Source: Lepidurus packardi
Taxonomy: Eukaryota > Arthropoda > Branchiopoda > Notostraca > Triopsidae
NCBI GenBank assembly: GCA_023053545.1
Contig: JAKZAN010000002.1
Span: 4,200,375 to 4,264,374 of the forward strand
Direction: 5' to 3'
DNA length: 64,000 bases
This document shows positions 37,701-63,370 of this stretch, piece after piece. The stretch's first letter is position 1; each line of letters begins with the position of its first letter. The position numbers and the translations under genes were made by a program. A model generated the notes under the pieces. That model saw nothing but the letters and a program-made list of their open reading frames with translations, was not told the origin of the DNA and searched no databases.

Positions 37701-38478
37701 TTAATATTCCTGAGACTGTTGTTTGCCCTTGGTAGAGCTTTTCCCAGTGGAGCCCGAAGTTTCAGCTTTCTTGGGCAATAGTACAGCTTGGATGTTGGGC
37801 AGGACACCACCTTGAGCTATAGTAACGCCTGACAGCAGTTTATTCAATTCTTCGTCGTTACGAATGGCTAATTGCAAATGTCTGGGAATGATACGCGTCT
37901 TCTTATTATCCCGAGCTGCGTTTCCAGCCAACTCCAAAACTTCAGCGGCCAGATATTCCATTACGGCAGCTAAATAAACAGGAGCACCTGCTCCCACGCG
38001 TTCCGCATAGTTGCCTTTGCGTAATAAACGATGAATACGACCCACAGGGAACTGCAAACCAGCGCGGCTAGAACGGCTTTTTGCCTTGGCCTTAACCTTT
38101 CCTACAATGGCAAAAAGTCGATATATGAAAACCTGCCAATCCAGTAGCCAACATCGTTTTCCTTAATTACTTTTGTCTTTTATACCATAAAATTCTAATG
38201 AGGATAAAAGACTAAAACAACAGGACGTGCGTGTAAAGAAACAAAAGCGTTTGTTTAAGAGTAGTTGAAGTCTTTTTCTTTGGCACTACAATTAACTGCA
38301 TGCCAACATGACCAAGTTAAACGTACAAGCATGTTGATTGAAAGCATGGCCGTTTGTCCAAGTTTTATGGCCACGGAATTTAGTCAAAATTTATTAAATA
38401 ATCAACGTGCAAACGATCCTTTGTAAAAGTTAGTCACCAATTTAACTGCTTCTTACCTCCTTTTCCGCGACCAGACAT
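37701..38478 (-). CDS. H2AX: Histone H2A, H2A.X-like, with one intron
   Basis: Core histone with the DNA-damage phosphorylation tail. Exon 1 (38478-38457) encodes MSGRGKG plus one base. Exon 2 (38101-37701) encodes the rest, about 140 residues in all. The fold is standard: [60 protein letters not shown] and [15 protein letters not shown]. The extended C-terminus ends SQEY, matching the SQ(E/D)-hydrophobic motif that ATM-family kinases phosphorylate in H2A.X. The 355-bp intron and the solitary position (no other core histone gene in the window) fit a replication-independent gene. Upstream CRE and E2F sites are listed separately. Confidence 0.95.
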
Positions 38479-38584
38479 TCTGTATTTGGCTAGGCGGGAA
38501 TCGGGAAATTCACTCAATCCTCAAAGCCGATAAGAATTTGTCGAGTGTGCTCCACCAAAGTTCTTCCAAACACTTTCACGGAAG

Positions 38585-38622
38585 TGACGTCAGCGCCGAT
38601 GTAAACAGTGAATGGCGGGAAA
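38585..38622. promoter_or_regulatory. CRE and E2F sites upstream of the H2A.X gene
   Basis: TGACGTCA at 38585-38592 is a perfect palindromic CRE. TGGCGGGAAA at 38613-38622 is the reverse complement of TTTCCCGCCA, an E2F consensus. They lie about 107 and 135 bp upstream of the H2A.X start codon. A CCAAT box on + is at 38641-38645. The gap between the ESF1 stop and the H2A.X ATG is only 248 bp, so these sites most likely serve H2A.X. Confidence 0.7.
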
Positions 38623-38658
38623 TCCCTTATTGCGTGATGGCCAATGTTTGTTTTTTTT

Positions 38659-38664
38659 TTTATT
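38659..38664 (-). terminator. Probable poly(A) signal of ESF1
   Basis: AATAAA on the minus strand, about 63 bases after the ESF1 stop codon. Confidence 0.6.
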
Positions 38665-38726
38665 AAAAAATGTAAGTGCTTTTATCTTGTATAATTTGTA
38701 TTAATAAACCAAGCACAATCAAATGT

Positions 38727-41435
38727 TTAAGTCTTCTTTATTTTCTTCGCACCTGCTTTGATAGAACTGACTAATCGAGACAATTCCCTCTGCGTTTTGA
38801 GATGCTTTGAAGCCGGCTCCTGAATTATTCATGAGCGACATTTAGAAAAAAATATATATTATTATGCTAACTGCCACAGAGAATACTTACATCAATCGGA
38901 TCTGCTGCTCTTCGCTTTTGCTTCTCGCTTAAAATCCGTTCCATGCCTTTCGTCTTCTTAAAATTAGGGTCAGACGGATCCACGTTGTAAAGATGCGAGG
39001 TAAATAAAGCTGAAAAACGCGGATCCTTCACTTCCATCTAAATTGAATTCGCAAATCGTTAATGAAAAGCAAAGGATGTTAATCAATCCTACCTCAAAGT
39101 TATCGTCTTTGTCAGTAGAGGTACTTTCTTCTTTGGCTGTCTTCTTTTTCCCTTTTTTGTCAGTTTCAATCAAGTTTTTCAGATTAAAATGCTTCTTATT
39201 GCCTTCTTCATCGTCCATCAAGAGCAATTCCATTTCGGCTCGCTTTTTCTCATTAGTTTCTTCATCAATGTCTTCTCTAAGTTTAGACTTTTTCGTTTTT
39301 CCCTTCTCTGGCTTTTTAGATTTAAAGTCGAGATTATTAAGTTCTTCTTTGAAGTACGGATCATTTAGGTCAATATCGGAAGGAATGTCCTCATCTTCTT
39401 CTTCGTCTTCCTCTTCATCTTCCTCGTCATCACCTGCCAACTTTTTTTTCTCCAATTTCTTTAAACGGTATTTCTCTTTGCGTTTATGCAACCGCTCTTC
39501 CCACGGAGTCAACTTATCCACTCCAGCCAGTTTCTTTTGCACTATTTCTTCCGCTTTTTCTTTCAACCCAACTCCCCACGTGATCTCCATCTCCATATCG
39601 ACGTCGCCTTTCTTTTTCTTCTTAGTGTCTTGCTCTTCCAAATTGGCCAACAAAGACCTATACTTGTTAATCTGCGATTTCTCGTCCGTGGCCAAAGTGC
39701 CATCATCGGTCCCAAGCCCCTCATCTTCTTCCGATTCTGTAATAGAAAAGAACAGCATTTTGAATCACATTACACTAAGTTAAAAAAAGAAACTCAAAAC
39801 TCACCTTCTTCTTCACTAGAGGTTGCCAAGAACGTCTTCAAATCATAGTCTTTAACAGCTTCTGCTGAGCCTTTCCCTTTCTTGGGATTGGTAAACAATT
39901 TATCTAACGCAACTTTTCGGTCTGGGTCAGTTTCGTCCCACGTGAGTTTCACATCTGCTTGCTGCAACGCTGACGTCATGAAATGCCGCGGTTGATACTG
40001 CGTAGGGTCTGGCATGCTTGCACACACGTCTTTAGGTTCCTTTCAACACCAAAAACGATTACGATTACAATCAAGACAAGCCTGAATTGCACAAAGCTGA
40101 CTAGACAACGCTTACTTGATCAAACGACATGTCATCGGGGATAAATCTAAGGTCTAAACGAGCTGCACTGCTTTCGAATTCCATTCGATCACATTCCTGG
40201 TAGACTCGGGCAGAGGTAGTAGCCGAGTCACAGACGGCGACAGCGTAGTAATACTTTAGCCGACTCAGCTGGTACTGCCGTAATCGCTCCATGTGATAGG
40301 AATCCTCCTGAAATAACAGCATATATTTAGATAAAAATCCCCAATGAAACTTGACTGGTTATACTTTATCCACGTCTTCGTCTTCTGGCAATGTCGTTTT
40401 AGTGAGCTCGGGTGGGCCATGGAGTTCTTCTTCTTGCATGCGCTGTAAACCATACTCGGATGGATAAATCTGCACAAAGTTCAGAAAGCACATGGTAAAA
40501 ATTGGTGGATACATCGAAAAGAGAGAATCTAAACTTACTTGGACTGATTTAACGGTGCCACCAGGAGGAGCGAAGGACTGGAGTAGGACAAATAAATCTA
40601 TTGCCTTGATCCGATCCCAATCCATGTGACAAACCGCTAAACGAGCCGTGGCGTTTTCGGTTCTTTCAGCATCTCTATCTAACTCCCCCCAATCGTGGAC
40701 CAAATCTTCCTCCTCCTCATCTTCTCCCGAAGATTCGTCGTCACTAGAAGAACTATCCGACAAAAGGCGACCTTCTCCTCTCGCGTAGTCCACATGCAAG
40801 TCTTGAAGCTTGTCGGTGATGCTTTGAGCTGGTTTGGATTCGTCCTCTTCGCTTTGTTCACCTTCAACGTCGTCCTCTTCGCTTTCTTCATCTTCGTCTT
40901 CGCTTTCTGCCTCGTCTTCGCTTTCATCAGAATCTTCGGTATGGCGAGAAGCTTTCGTATATGGTATGGTGTCCTGCGTTTTCTTACACACAACCTTTGA
41001 CTTGCGATTCGTACTACGATCTTCCTTAACAGTCGATTCATTAGCATCTGTAACTTTCCATTTTCCAGAGATGGATGGCTTCTTTTCCTTACTAAGTCGT
41101 TCAGTTTTTTCTGAACTCTTTTCTGACGGGCTGGTTAAAGACGTACGTTTTCGGACAGATTTGACTTCCGGCTCTGAAATTTTGTCTTGCTTGGTCTCTT
41201 CTTCTTCGTTAGAATCATCGCTCCCCGAGCCCAGATCGTAAAATCGTCGAAGATTATCGCTGGTGGAGAAATTAGCCGGTCTCCCTCGTTTGTCGACTGT
41301 GTATTTGAGCTTAAACTTCTTGTCGTCAAACATGCCTTTGAAGCGTTTATCGATTTTAACTTTCTGCTCGAATTTTGGAATTCTCCTGAACCTGGGATCT
41401 TTCCCAATGTGCTTGAAACGCTCGTCATTTTCCAT
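38727..41435 (-). CDS. ESF1: ESF1 nucleolar pre-rRNA processing protein
   Basis: Predicted nucleolar factor for 18S rRNA maturation in the small-subunit processome. The N-terminus [20 protein letters not shown] is typical of ESF1, followed by [12 protein letters not shown] and [20 protein letters not shown] long acidic Ser/Glu/Asp-rich region follows. The conserved core has [48 protein letters not shown] and [11 protein letters not shown] second charged part (about 39.1-39.7 kb) has [13 protein letters not shown]. The C-terminal NUC153-type motif has [20 protein letters not shown], and the protein ends IKKT. Short introns interrupt it. ESF1 starts 415 bp from LIN52 and reads away from it. Confidence 0.95.
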
Positions 41436-41850
41436 TCCAACTCTAAGAACATTAAATTAATGTATATTATATTCTGATATTTGACAATTTACTTTACCTA
41501 GATTAAACTTTGAGAACGTACGAAAAAAGGCCCCAAAAAGTCGTCTTTATACACACGTGTTTTCTTCAGGAAATTATTCAGCCACTGAGCACCTTTGACA
41601 ATCTAGCGTTCAAATAACTAACTAATAATTGTCGGTAATACGCAACCCCTATTGAGAAATAAAGGAACCCGTTCTAATATCGCGCCATTAGAAAAAAATT
41701 TTGACGCGTCTTTTTCGATTTGGTATAATCCGAGACTGCAAACGTAAATTTCCACCCTAACCCAAGTAAATAGTCATACAAAAGCTTAAGTATTTGAAGT
41801 AAACGTTGTTATTAATTTAACCAGGAATTACAGATGCGTTCTGTCTTATA
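41436..41850. promoter_or_regulatory. Bidirectional promoter region between ESF1 and LIN52
   Basis: 415 bp between two divergent start codons, which probably holds both promoters. TCGCGCCA at 41680-41687 (reverse TGGCGCGA) resembles an E2F/DP core. No TATA box is evident on either side. Confidence 0.55.
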
Positions 41851-42435
41851 ATGGCAGAAAGTGAACCGAACATAGCCACTAGCAGCAGTCCAACAACAGA
41901 AAGAGATATACCGTCGTTAGCAAGTAACACAAGTTTTTATTTATTAACGTAATCTAACCATTGATCAAACATAGGCTTCGACCAAAGCCTGTTAAGTATG
42001 GAAAAGCTGGATAGGGCCTCTCCGGATCTATGGCCTGAACAAAGTAAATGTAATTTTCATAGCCTCTTTGAAATCGCTTTTAAAAGTTTATTTCCTTGAT
42101 TGACATTATTATTTTCCTTTAATAGTGCCCGGAGTGAACGATTTCGCCGTCGATGAAGACGCCCCAGATTCAACACCGCCTTCCCCAAAGAATAGTACAG
42201 CTCCCAAAGATCTGGACCCTGAAGATTACAGCATGCTAATTAGTAAGTACATTCACTTGCGGTTTTTCGAATTACACGCTAAGGTTTACATTTAGAATAT
42301 TCCCTGCTCTCGGGTCCTAATTTAATAGCTGAAGTGAAACGCCTCCAGAACCTGGCTTACCAGCTGGGCTTAGAAGAAGCTAAAGAGATGACCCGGGGCA
42401 AATATCTGAACATCTTATCCCGCAGAAGACGGTAA
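41851..42435 (+). CDS. LIN52: LIN52 subunit of the MuvB core (DREAM complex)
   Basis: Small scaffold subunit of MuvB, which joins pocket proteins and E2F to repress cell-cycle genes or joins B-Myb to activate them. Exons 41851-41923, 41975-42043, 42126-42242 and 42296-42435 give 132 residues (human about 116). The pocket-protein-binding segment is intact: LLSMEKLDRASPDLWPEQ contains the LxSxE motif and the RASP serine that corresponds to human Ser28, the DYRK1A site. The C-terminal block VKRLQNLAYQLGLEEAKEMT then RGKYLNIL matches the family and should form the LIN9-binding helix. The middle is a Pro/Ser/Asp-rich linker. All exon phases agree. Confidence 0.95.
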
Positions 42436-42887
42436 ATAACCACAATGTATCATCGTTCTATCCGATTTTTCCTAGCTCGTTAATCCCCTATTATGAAGTG
42501 TTTATATTTGCCGTGGCTTATAACCCCAATACAGTCTTATCTCTAATTCCATTTTTGTACATGTCTTTTTTATCATCTTGACACATAACTATTCGTAATA
42601 AGGGTGATTTCAAGTGTGCCATTAAAATCGACATTACTACGAAGAACTTCTCCTTTCCACAAAACGAGAAATAAAAATGGGAGGAACCCACGTTATACAT
42701 TGTTTATGCTATCTAAATTCCGCAAACGGGAAAAAAAAGCTTATTTGGGAGTAGAGCGGATTGGTTACTACGACATTACGACAGAGAACGCAGTGTCCCA
42801 AGTCCCTTGAGAAAATGGTGTGATCATACGAACTTCACATTTGGGCTGAAGTAAATATAGACCCTCTGGGAGAAAAGCAAGTCGAAC
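42436..42887. other. Convergent gap between LIN52 and HECTD1
   Basis: 452 bp between two opposing stop codons, holding both 3' UTRs. I recognise no other feature. Confidence 0.5.
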
Positions 42888-57071
<14,184 letters not shown>

Positions 57072-58858
57072 GTTTTTTGGTTTGTTTTTCTAGGTATTTG
57101 GTATTGCCAGGTTGAGGGTCGTCAACTGAGGAAAGAAATAACATCAGTAATGAAAAGGGCTATTAGCCAGTTTGAATAGACCACTAACTACCATCACAAC
57201 AGTAACGCAAACGAACATGTGACAGTCCTAATTATGTCAAGGAAAGAAACCGCGGTCATCGACCGTTTCTCTAAGTTTCGGGAGCGTAAAAGTATTCCTT
57301 TTTATAACAAGTGAAGTTCCCTTGATTGGCCAAACGCTAATAAGCCCCTCCACAAACTTGCGAAACGTATCGTATCTTGCGAACTGTAGAAAGTGTAACT
57401 TTCCGGCTCTTATCTCACGTAAAACACACAAAGCGTTTGAAAGCTTCCAAATTTATAAACTTTGGAAGCTTTTCAACGGAATTGTATGTGTAATGCTATG
57501 CTAATGAGTAAGGAACCTTTTTCCACGGATTCCCAGAGGGACAAAAAAAGGAACAGAAGGTGGCTCAGGGTCAGTGCAAAGCTTTGTCATTGTGGCCTAC
57601 ATTCCGGTCTTTAATCTTTGCATTGCCAAGTTCGCAAACAGCAAAAGCGCAGTTTTTAAGAGTTCAAGTTGAATCGCAGTTAGTCTATACCGCTAAGCTA
57701 ACCAAACCCAAGGAACCCTCGACCAAATACCAAAAATAAACAGGCGGAATGCCAAATGCGAAGCTTGGGACGCTTAGATTCTTCTAAAAGTATATAAAAA
57801 AAGAAGTTATATAAGGCACGTTTCTCAAATGACGAGAAAATACTAGAAAGAAGAAAGTCAGTTCGTTTCTCACATCGTTAAGTTCCAACCGAGGATTCTC
57901 AGTATAAGAAAAATGAATTCAGAGTGATTAGTCAAGGATGCCAGGCTATCTTTGTCATGAAAGGAGGCCAAACGCACATTTACATGCACAGCTAAAACTC
58001 ACCAATATCCAGAATCACATAAATTGGTCAAAACAATCGAAAATAAGAAAAGGAAGCCTTAAAAGAAGACGTACCTTTAAAAAAAAGCCACCCAAGGCTT
58101 TCTTTTCTCCAGTTAGACTTGAAGGGAACTTCTTCCTTGATGATTCTAGTTTAACTGTGTTACTGACACAAAGGGAAGGGATAACTAGTATAATATCGCA
58201 AGACCTTGGTTAAAAGAAGTCACTAAACACGCATACATGAAAAGTCAAGATCGTGGAGGAAATGGAGCCGAATGCCCTTGTTCCTTGTCAAAACAGTCCA
58301 GGGTCCCCCTGGGAACAAAAGCTGTGTTTTTGTTATGTGGGGGGCACTATCCAATCCAGTTGGGAATTTAGCAAACTAATCGGCTAATGAAGCCCATAGA
58401 ACATGGGTGAAGAAGCACACAGTTAACCCAAGATGCAAGGTATTAAGAGAGCGTCATGGACGTTAAAAGTTAAGTACACATTCTCCGTGGAAAAGGTGAA
58501 GAAATCGAGGACACTTCTCACAGTTCTTGCACCAGCAACGCCATTTGTCAATCATCTGATCCGGTTTCCATTGCGGTTCCGAGAACTTCCCCTAGATGTC
58601 ATATGCCCCCAAGAAAGCTGCCTTTTCAAGCGGAATTTCGAATTTGTGCATCCTCGGAAATATTCAATTGTACCAACGAAGGCTTACGGATTAGCTGATT
58701 AACTGCATTTATAAAGGCGCGATATTCATGTTTATTCCAATGCAAAGAAGACACTTAAGTTTGCCCTTACAATAATATTCATTGCATACAACAGTATCAA
58801 ACTAAATGAAATAGGAATGAATGAAGAAACGCAAATGCAGGACACCGTGAAAATTAAT
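57072..58858. other. Region between HECTD1 start and UBR7 stop
   Basis: 1.8 kb containing the HECTD1 promoter and 5' UTR and the UBR7 3' UTR, both on minus. Open frames here show no recognisable domain. No RNA gene or mobile element was recognised. Confidence 0.45.
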
Positions 58859-60337
58859 TTATCGACAAAAGGATGGAATGCTGGAGCTCTCACCACGCTG
58901 CTTTTTGCGCGCTTCCATTTGTCCGAAAAACTCCCGAATATCCTCTTCTCGAACAACCTTTTTGTTCTCGGCAAATTTTTTCAGATATTCCTTCAACTCG
59001 CTGGTTAACGTGTTATACTCTAAAATGAAGAAAAGAAAGGATAGGTTAGTTCAGGGATGAGACGACTATTTAAGAAAAAAAAATCCAGACCATGTAAAGC
59101 TTCAATTTGCTGAACGCGACCTAAAGATGACAAGGCTTTCATGCCTCTCTCATATTGAGTCCCTCGAGCTTCATGAGCTGCTTTACCATGCTCTTCGTAA
59201 GCTTGCACTGTATCTTCCGTATCGGTTAAAAAAGTGATACTTTCAGCTGCATACATAGCCTGAGTAAAAAGTAGAAATTATTTTCTGCTCAGTCTTGAAA
59301 GAGTGGAATTATTACCAGGCATTTTTCACAATTGCATAACCGATTCCGCCAATCTTGCGACCAAAAGGTAGCTCCTTTAAAAATACCATCTGGCTTTGAC
59401 CAGTTGGCAAGTTTGCAAATTTTAACTTTCTCATCTTTTCCATTTTGTTCTGATTTATCAACGTTCAAATATGCTCGCAGGAATGGATGGACATTGATGC
59501 ACTGTTGACAGATCATTTCAGCGTATTGTTGTTCAGATGGAACATCGGCTCCCAAATGCTAATCAGACAGTCATCCAACTATTTCAACAAATTAAACCAA
59601 AATTACCCTTCCATGGTACCAATCCTCGCATAAGATGCACTGAATCATATCGTCAGCAACTTCGTCTTCGGGATCAGGGTAAGGGCGGTTGCAAATACAG
59701 TACAATCCACGGAAATTATGGTTATAATAATTAGATTCGTTCACAGGGGACTTGTCCTATACATAAAGGTGTAACCGTATGCAATAAAATATTCAAATGT
59801 ACTGTTTGAAGGGTGCATTTTTGTTTGGGGAACTTAGAGTTGCCACAATCACAGCGAAAATTCCTTTTTGTATATAGCTCCACCAAATCATGGCCTTCAT
59901 GACAGTTATAACTGCAAGCTAAGCAAACGCCGGCCAAATCTGTTTTATTCTCGGCTGTAGTACCTGGAATGCATGTCCGGCAGGCATAAAGAGCTTGACG
60001 TTTCACGGAACCCTATAAATGACAGAAAATGAGAAGATGGGATATTATTAAAATGTCCATAATATGAATAAGGATAAGGATGCTTCTATACTTTGCTGTA
60101 GGTACAGTTTTGGTCATCAGATCCTCCCAGTACGGCGTACGCGTTCTCCTCTAGCTGATCTTCTTCTTCGAGAACATCTAACATCGTAATACCGCTGTCT
60201 TCTTCTTCCATTTTCGGTCCGTTGTCACTGAGTTCGGATAAATTTGCTGGACTTTCCTCACTGGCATCTGAAAAGGGTGGCAGAACTGCTTCTTCGTCGA
60301 TTTCGGCGAAGACTTTGTTGCTATCATTGTTTGCCAT
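58859..60337 (-). CDS. UBR7: UBR7-type ubiquitin ligase with UBR box and PHD finger
   Basis: Putative E3 ligase; UBR7 is reported to act on histone H2B. Exon 1 (60337-60092) encodes an acidic N-terminus ending NCTYSK. The exon starting at 60012 continues GSVKRQALYACRTC. The UBR box has its Cys/His zinc ligands (CLACSYNCHEGHDLVELY, RCDCGNSKFPKQKC). The PHD finger follows as LYCICNRPYPDPEDE, MIQCILCEDWYHGR and MICQQC. The C-terminal conserved region includes WRNRLCNCEKC, ESITFLTDTEDTVQAYEEHG and ALSSLGRVQQIEALHG. The last exon ends QRGESSSIPSFCR at the stop (58859-58861). It is divergent from ARP2, 438 bp away. Confidence 0.95.
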
Positions 60338-60775
60338 TCTTGATTTTATTATTCTACAAAACAGAAGCGAAAGTTTACAAATCTATATTATAGCTATCAT
60401 AAGGACTATATTATTATTGTTGTTTAAGTACTTAGTGATATTATCCAAGCTGGCAAAATTAAAAAATACTTTTTTCTCTTCGTCGTTTTCACTCTTTGTT
60501 GTCGCGACACTGACCAACCTTACGTTGGCGCCAAATCAGCTGGATAGGCTTTAGCCGGTTTTCTGGAACATGAACATTCGGAAACCTCCTTCATAGAAAA
60601 CGAATAGAAAAGCTAGCCTCTTATCGAATGCGACTCTCCCCCGGTGGTTTTCTCGTCGTCCCGCCCTGTTTATGATAACAAAACTGAGAAATTATTTTGG
60701 AAAAAAGGAAACCGCCCCGGAAATCAGGAACTTATTAGAACTTTATTCCTTTTAAACTTGCAAAACTTATCTGGT
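60338..60775. promoter_or_regulatory. Bidirectional promoter region between UBR7 and ARP2
   Basis: 438 bp between divergent start codons. TTGGCGCCAAA at 60525-60535 is an E2F-type palindrome. GTCGCGAC at 60501-60508 is another CG-containing palindrome. No clear TATA box is seen for either gene. Confidence 0.6.
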
Positions 60776-62709
60776 ATGGATAGTCAAGGAAGGAAAGTCA
60801 TCGTATGCGACAATGGAACGGGGGTAAGTTTAAATTAATTAAAATGACTCGTGTTCGTGTCACCTAAATCTAAAAGGCTAAATGAAAACTTAATTTGGTT
60901 TACACTTAGTTTGTCAAATGCGGATATGCCGGATCAAATTTCCCAGCTCATATCTTCCCATCTTTGGTGGGAAGACCAATTATCAGAGCTGCCAATAAAA
61001 TTGGGGACATAGAAGTCAAAGTAAGAGAAATCATCTACTTGTATTTTCTTTAACTATTTAATTTATTATAAACATTGATGAATTACAGTAAAAAAGGGTT
61101 CCAATTTTTAGGGTTTAACTGTCAGGGTAAGATCTTGAACCTCCGAATCATAAGGCCAGATTTTTTTTTTTTCGATTTTCACCCTTCCTTCTGTAGTTTG
61201 TTCTAATAGTTGAAATTTTACTAATCAGTACTTATGGTTTGGGCATCTGTAGGATTACCCTAACACGTGTGTAAGTAATGTATTTTGACTTAACTGTCTT
61301 TTTCCGGCGTTTTGTACTTTTGTACGCATTGTGCTAGAAAACTCAGTATTTGAATGGCCTCCATAAGGTTGTTAGCATGCCTTATAAATAGAAGAATAAA
61401 CACAGATCCATTTCTTATGCATGACTCTCATGACGTTCCAGGACTTGATGGTGGGCGACGAAGCTAGCAAGTTAAGATCCATGTTGGAAGTAAATTATCC
61501 CATGGAAAATGGCATCGTACGGAACTGGGATGACATGTGTCATGTTTGGGACTACACCTTTGGTCCGGATAAGATGAATGTCAATCCGCGTGAATGCAAA
61601 GTCATGCTCACCGAGCCTCCTATGAACCCTACCAAGAATCGTGAAAAAATGATTGAAGTACGTCTGCCCCATAGCCAAAAAATTCTTGTATTATACGATC
61701 GCTTTTTAGATGATGTTTGAAAAGTACGAATTTGCCGGTACATACGTTGCCATTCAAGCCGTATTGACGTTATACGCGCAAGGTCTTTTGACTGGAGTTG
61801 TGGTAGATTCTGGGGATGGTGTAACCCACATTTGTCCTGTTTATGAAGGGTTTGCTATGCCCCATTTAACAAGACGTTTGGATATTGCGGGTCGCGATAT
61901 AACACGTTATTTAATCAAGGTACATTTCGAAACCTGAATTGCTTGCCGGAATGGATAGATTATGGGTAATTTTCTTACAGTTGTTACTTCTACGTGGTTA
62001 CGCCTTTAATCACACCGCTGATTTCGAAACCGTACGTCAGTTGAAAGAGAAGTTATGTTATATTGGATACAACATAGAAACCGAGCAAAGGTTGGCCCTA
62101 GAAACCACTGTTTTGGTGGAAACTTACACGGTAGGGCAATATCTGTCAAGTTGTCTTTCTAGGTTCTGATTTTTTTTACAGTTGCCTGATGGACGCATAA
62201 TCAAAGTTGGCGGAGAAAGGTTTGAAGCCCCTGAAGCGTTATTCCAGCCACATTTGATTAATGTGGAAGGCCAAGGCATAGCTGAGTTGGTTTTCAGTAC
62301 AATCCAAGCTGGAGACATGGATATCCGTCCAGAATTATACAAGCATATCGTCCTATCAGGAGGTTCGACTATGTACCCTGGGTTACCGAGTCGTTTGGAA
62401 AGAGAAATCAAGCAATTGTACCTTGAACGAGTGCTCAAAGGAGACACAGAGAAATTGGGCGTAAGTATTTCTTCAGTTCTCAATTGAGGGTCTTAAAGAT
62501 GGTTGGAGTGCTCATGCTACGGTAAAATGTTGCAGAAATTCAAGATTCGGATTGAAGATCCTCCTCGGCGTAAGGACATGGTGTTCATTGGAGGAGCTGT
62601 ACTGGCGGACGTTATGAAAGACAAGGATTCTTTCTGGATGTCTAGAGAAGAATACCAAGAACAAGGGTTGCGCGTGTTGAACAAATTGGGTGCCCGGGCT
62701 GCTTCTTAG
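60776..62709 (+). CDS. Arp2: Actin-related protein 2
   Basis: Subunit of the Arp2/3 complex that nucleates branched actin. Exons 60776-60823, 60910-61020, 61442-61657, 61710-61919, 61981-62130, 62182-62460 and 62536-62709 give 395 residues, in frame, close to the human length of 394. Nucleotide-binding loops are intact: [20 protein letters not shown] and [18 protein letters not shown], plus the late block [20 protein letters not shown]. Other family blocks are [48 protein letters not shown] and [20 protein letters not shown]. The exon at 61710 begins with two Met codons where relatives have Val-Met. The [10 protein letters not shown] and KDMVFIGG variants look insect- or crustacean-like. Confidence 0.97.
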
Positions 62710-62926
62710 ATGGTTGCAGTGCCAAAAAAGAAAGGAAAAGAATTTGACAAATTATAAGAAACTTTCACATCTTTCTACGTCAAAATAAGAATAAGCTGGT
62801 GGAAAATCCTGCTTGTAATTCTAAGGTCTTCTGCCCAACCAAATCTTGTTAATCGTTTTTGCTTCCGATTTTCTTGTATGTTGAATGAATGAGAGAAAAA
62901 GCTTTGCCCAGCCCTTGATTCCATGC

Positions 62927-62932
62927 AATAAA
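62927..62932 (+). terminator. Probable poly(A) signal of ARP2
   Basis: AATAAA about 218 bases after the ARP2 stop codon, in CAATAAAACC. Confidence 0.6.
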
Positions 62933-63279
62933 ACCAAGTTCCAAAGTTACTATCCAGCCAACATCCGTTTAGCTATCAGGGCAAATGGTTGCACAACGTC
63001 ACGTTGTCACTGAATGGTGTCTTTATAAGCAAAAGGTTTACTTTTCCACCTTCACACATGTTAGTCCCACGCTGCTAAAGGTGTTTCGGTATACGTAAAG
63101 GGTGGACGAAACATAATACAGCCTGAGCGCATTCCCGCTTAGTTTTCTGATGCGTCACATACCAAGTAATTTGGCTACCTGCAAAGTATACAAATGCTAT
63201 ACAGCTGTGTAGTTCACACGTGGAAGTTTTTTCGTAGCTCTTATCAATAAACACACCTTCCTACCTCATATTTAATAAG
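62933..63279. other. Gap between ARP2 and the somatomedin-B gene
   Basis: Upstream region of the next + strand gene. No feature was recognised before the TATA box at 63280. Confidence 0.45.
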
Positions 63280-63316
63280 TATAAAAGCCATATTATACAA
63301 CTACGAGTTGTCCAGT
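63280..63316 (+). promoter_or_regulatory. TATA box and initiator-like site
   Basis: TATAAAAG at 63280-63287 is followed about 25-30 bases later by TCCAGT at 63311-63316, which resembles an arthropod initiator. The ATG of the secreted protein follows at 63371. Confidence 0.65.
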
Positions 63317-63370
63317 ACCCGGTATAGCTTTGTATTCTTACAAGTTCCAATTTCACAACGGAAAGAAATC

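Noticed and set aside
39043-39783. Plus-strand 246-codon Ser-rich open frame opposite ESF1
   Set aside because: It is the antisense shadow of the Glu/Asp/Lys-rich ESF1 exon; Ser runs come from complemented acidic codons.
40695-41241. Ser- and Phe-rich plus-strand frames opposite ESF1
   Set aside because: Antisense of the acidic ESF1 N-terminal exon.
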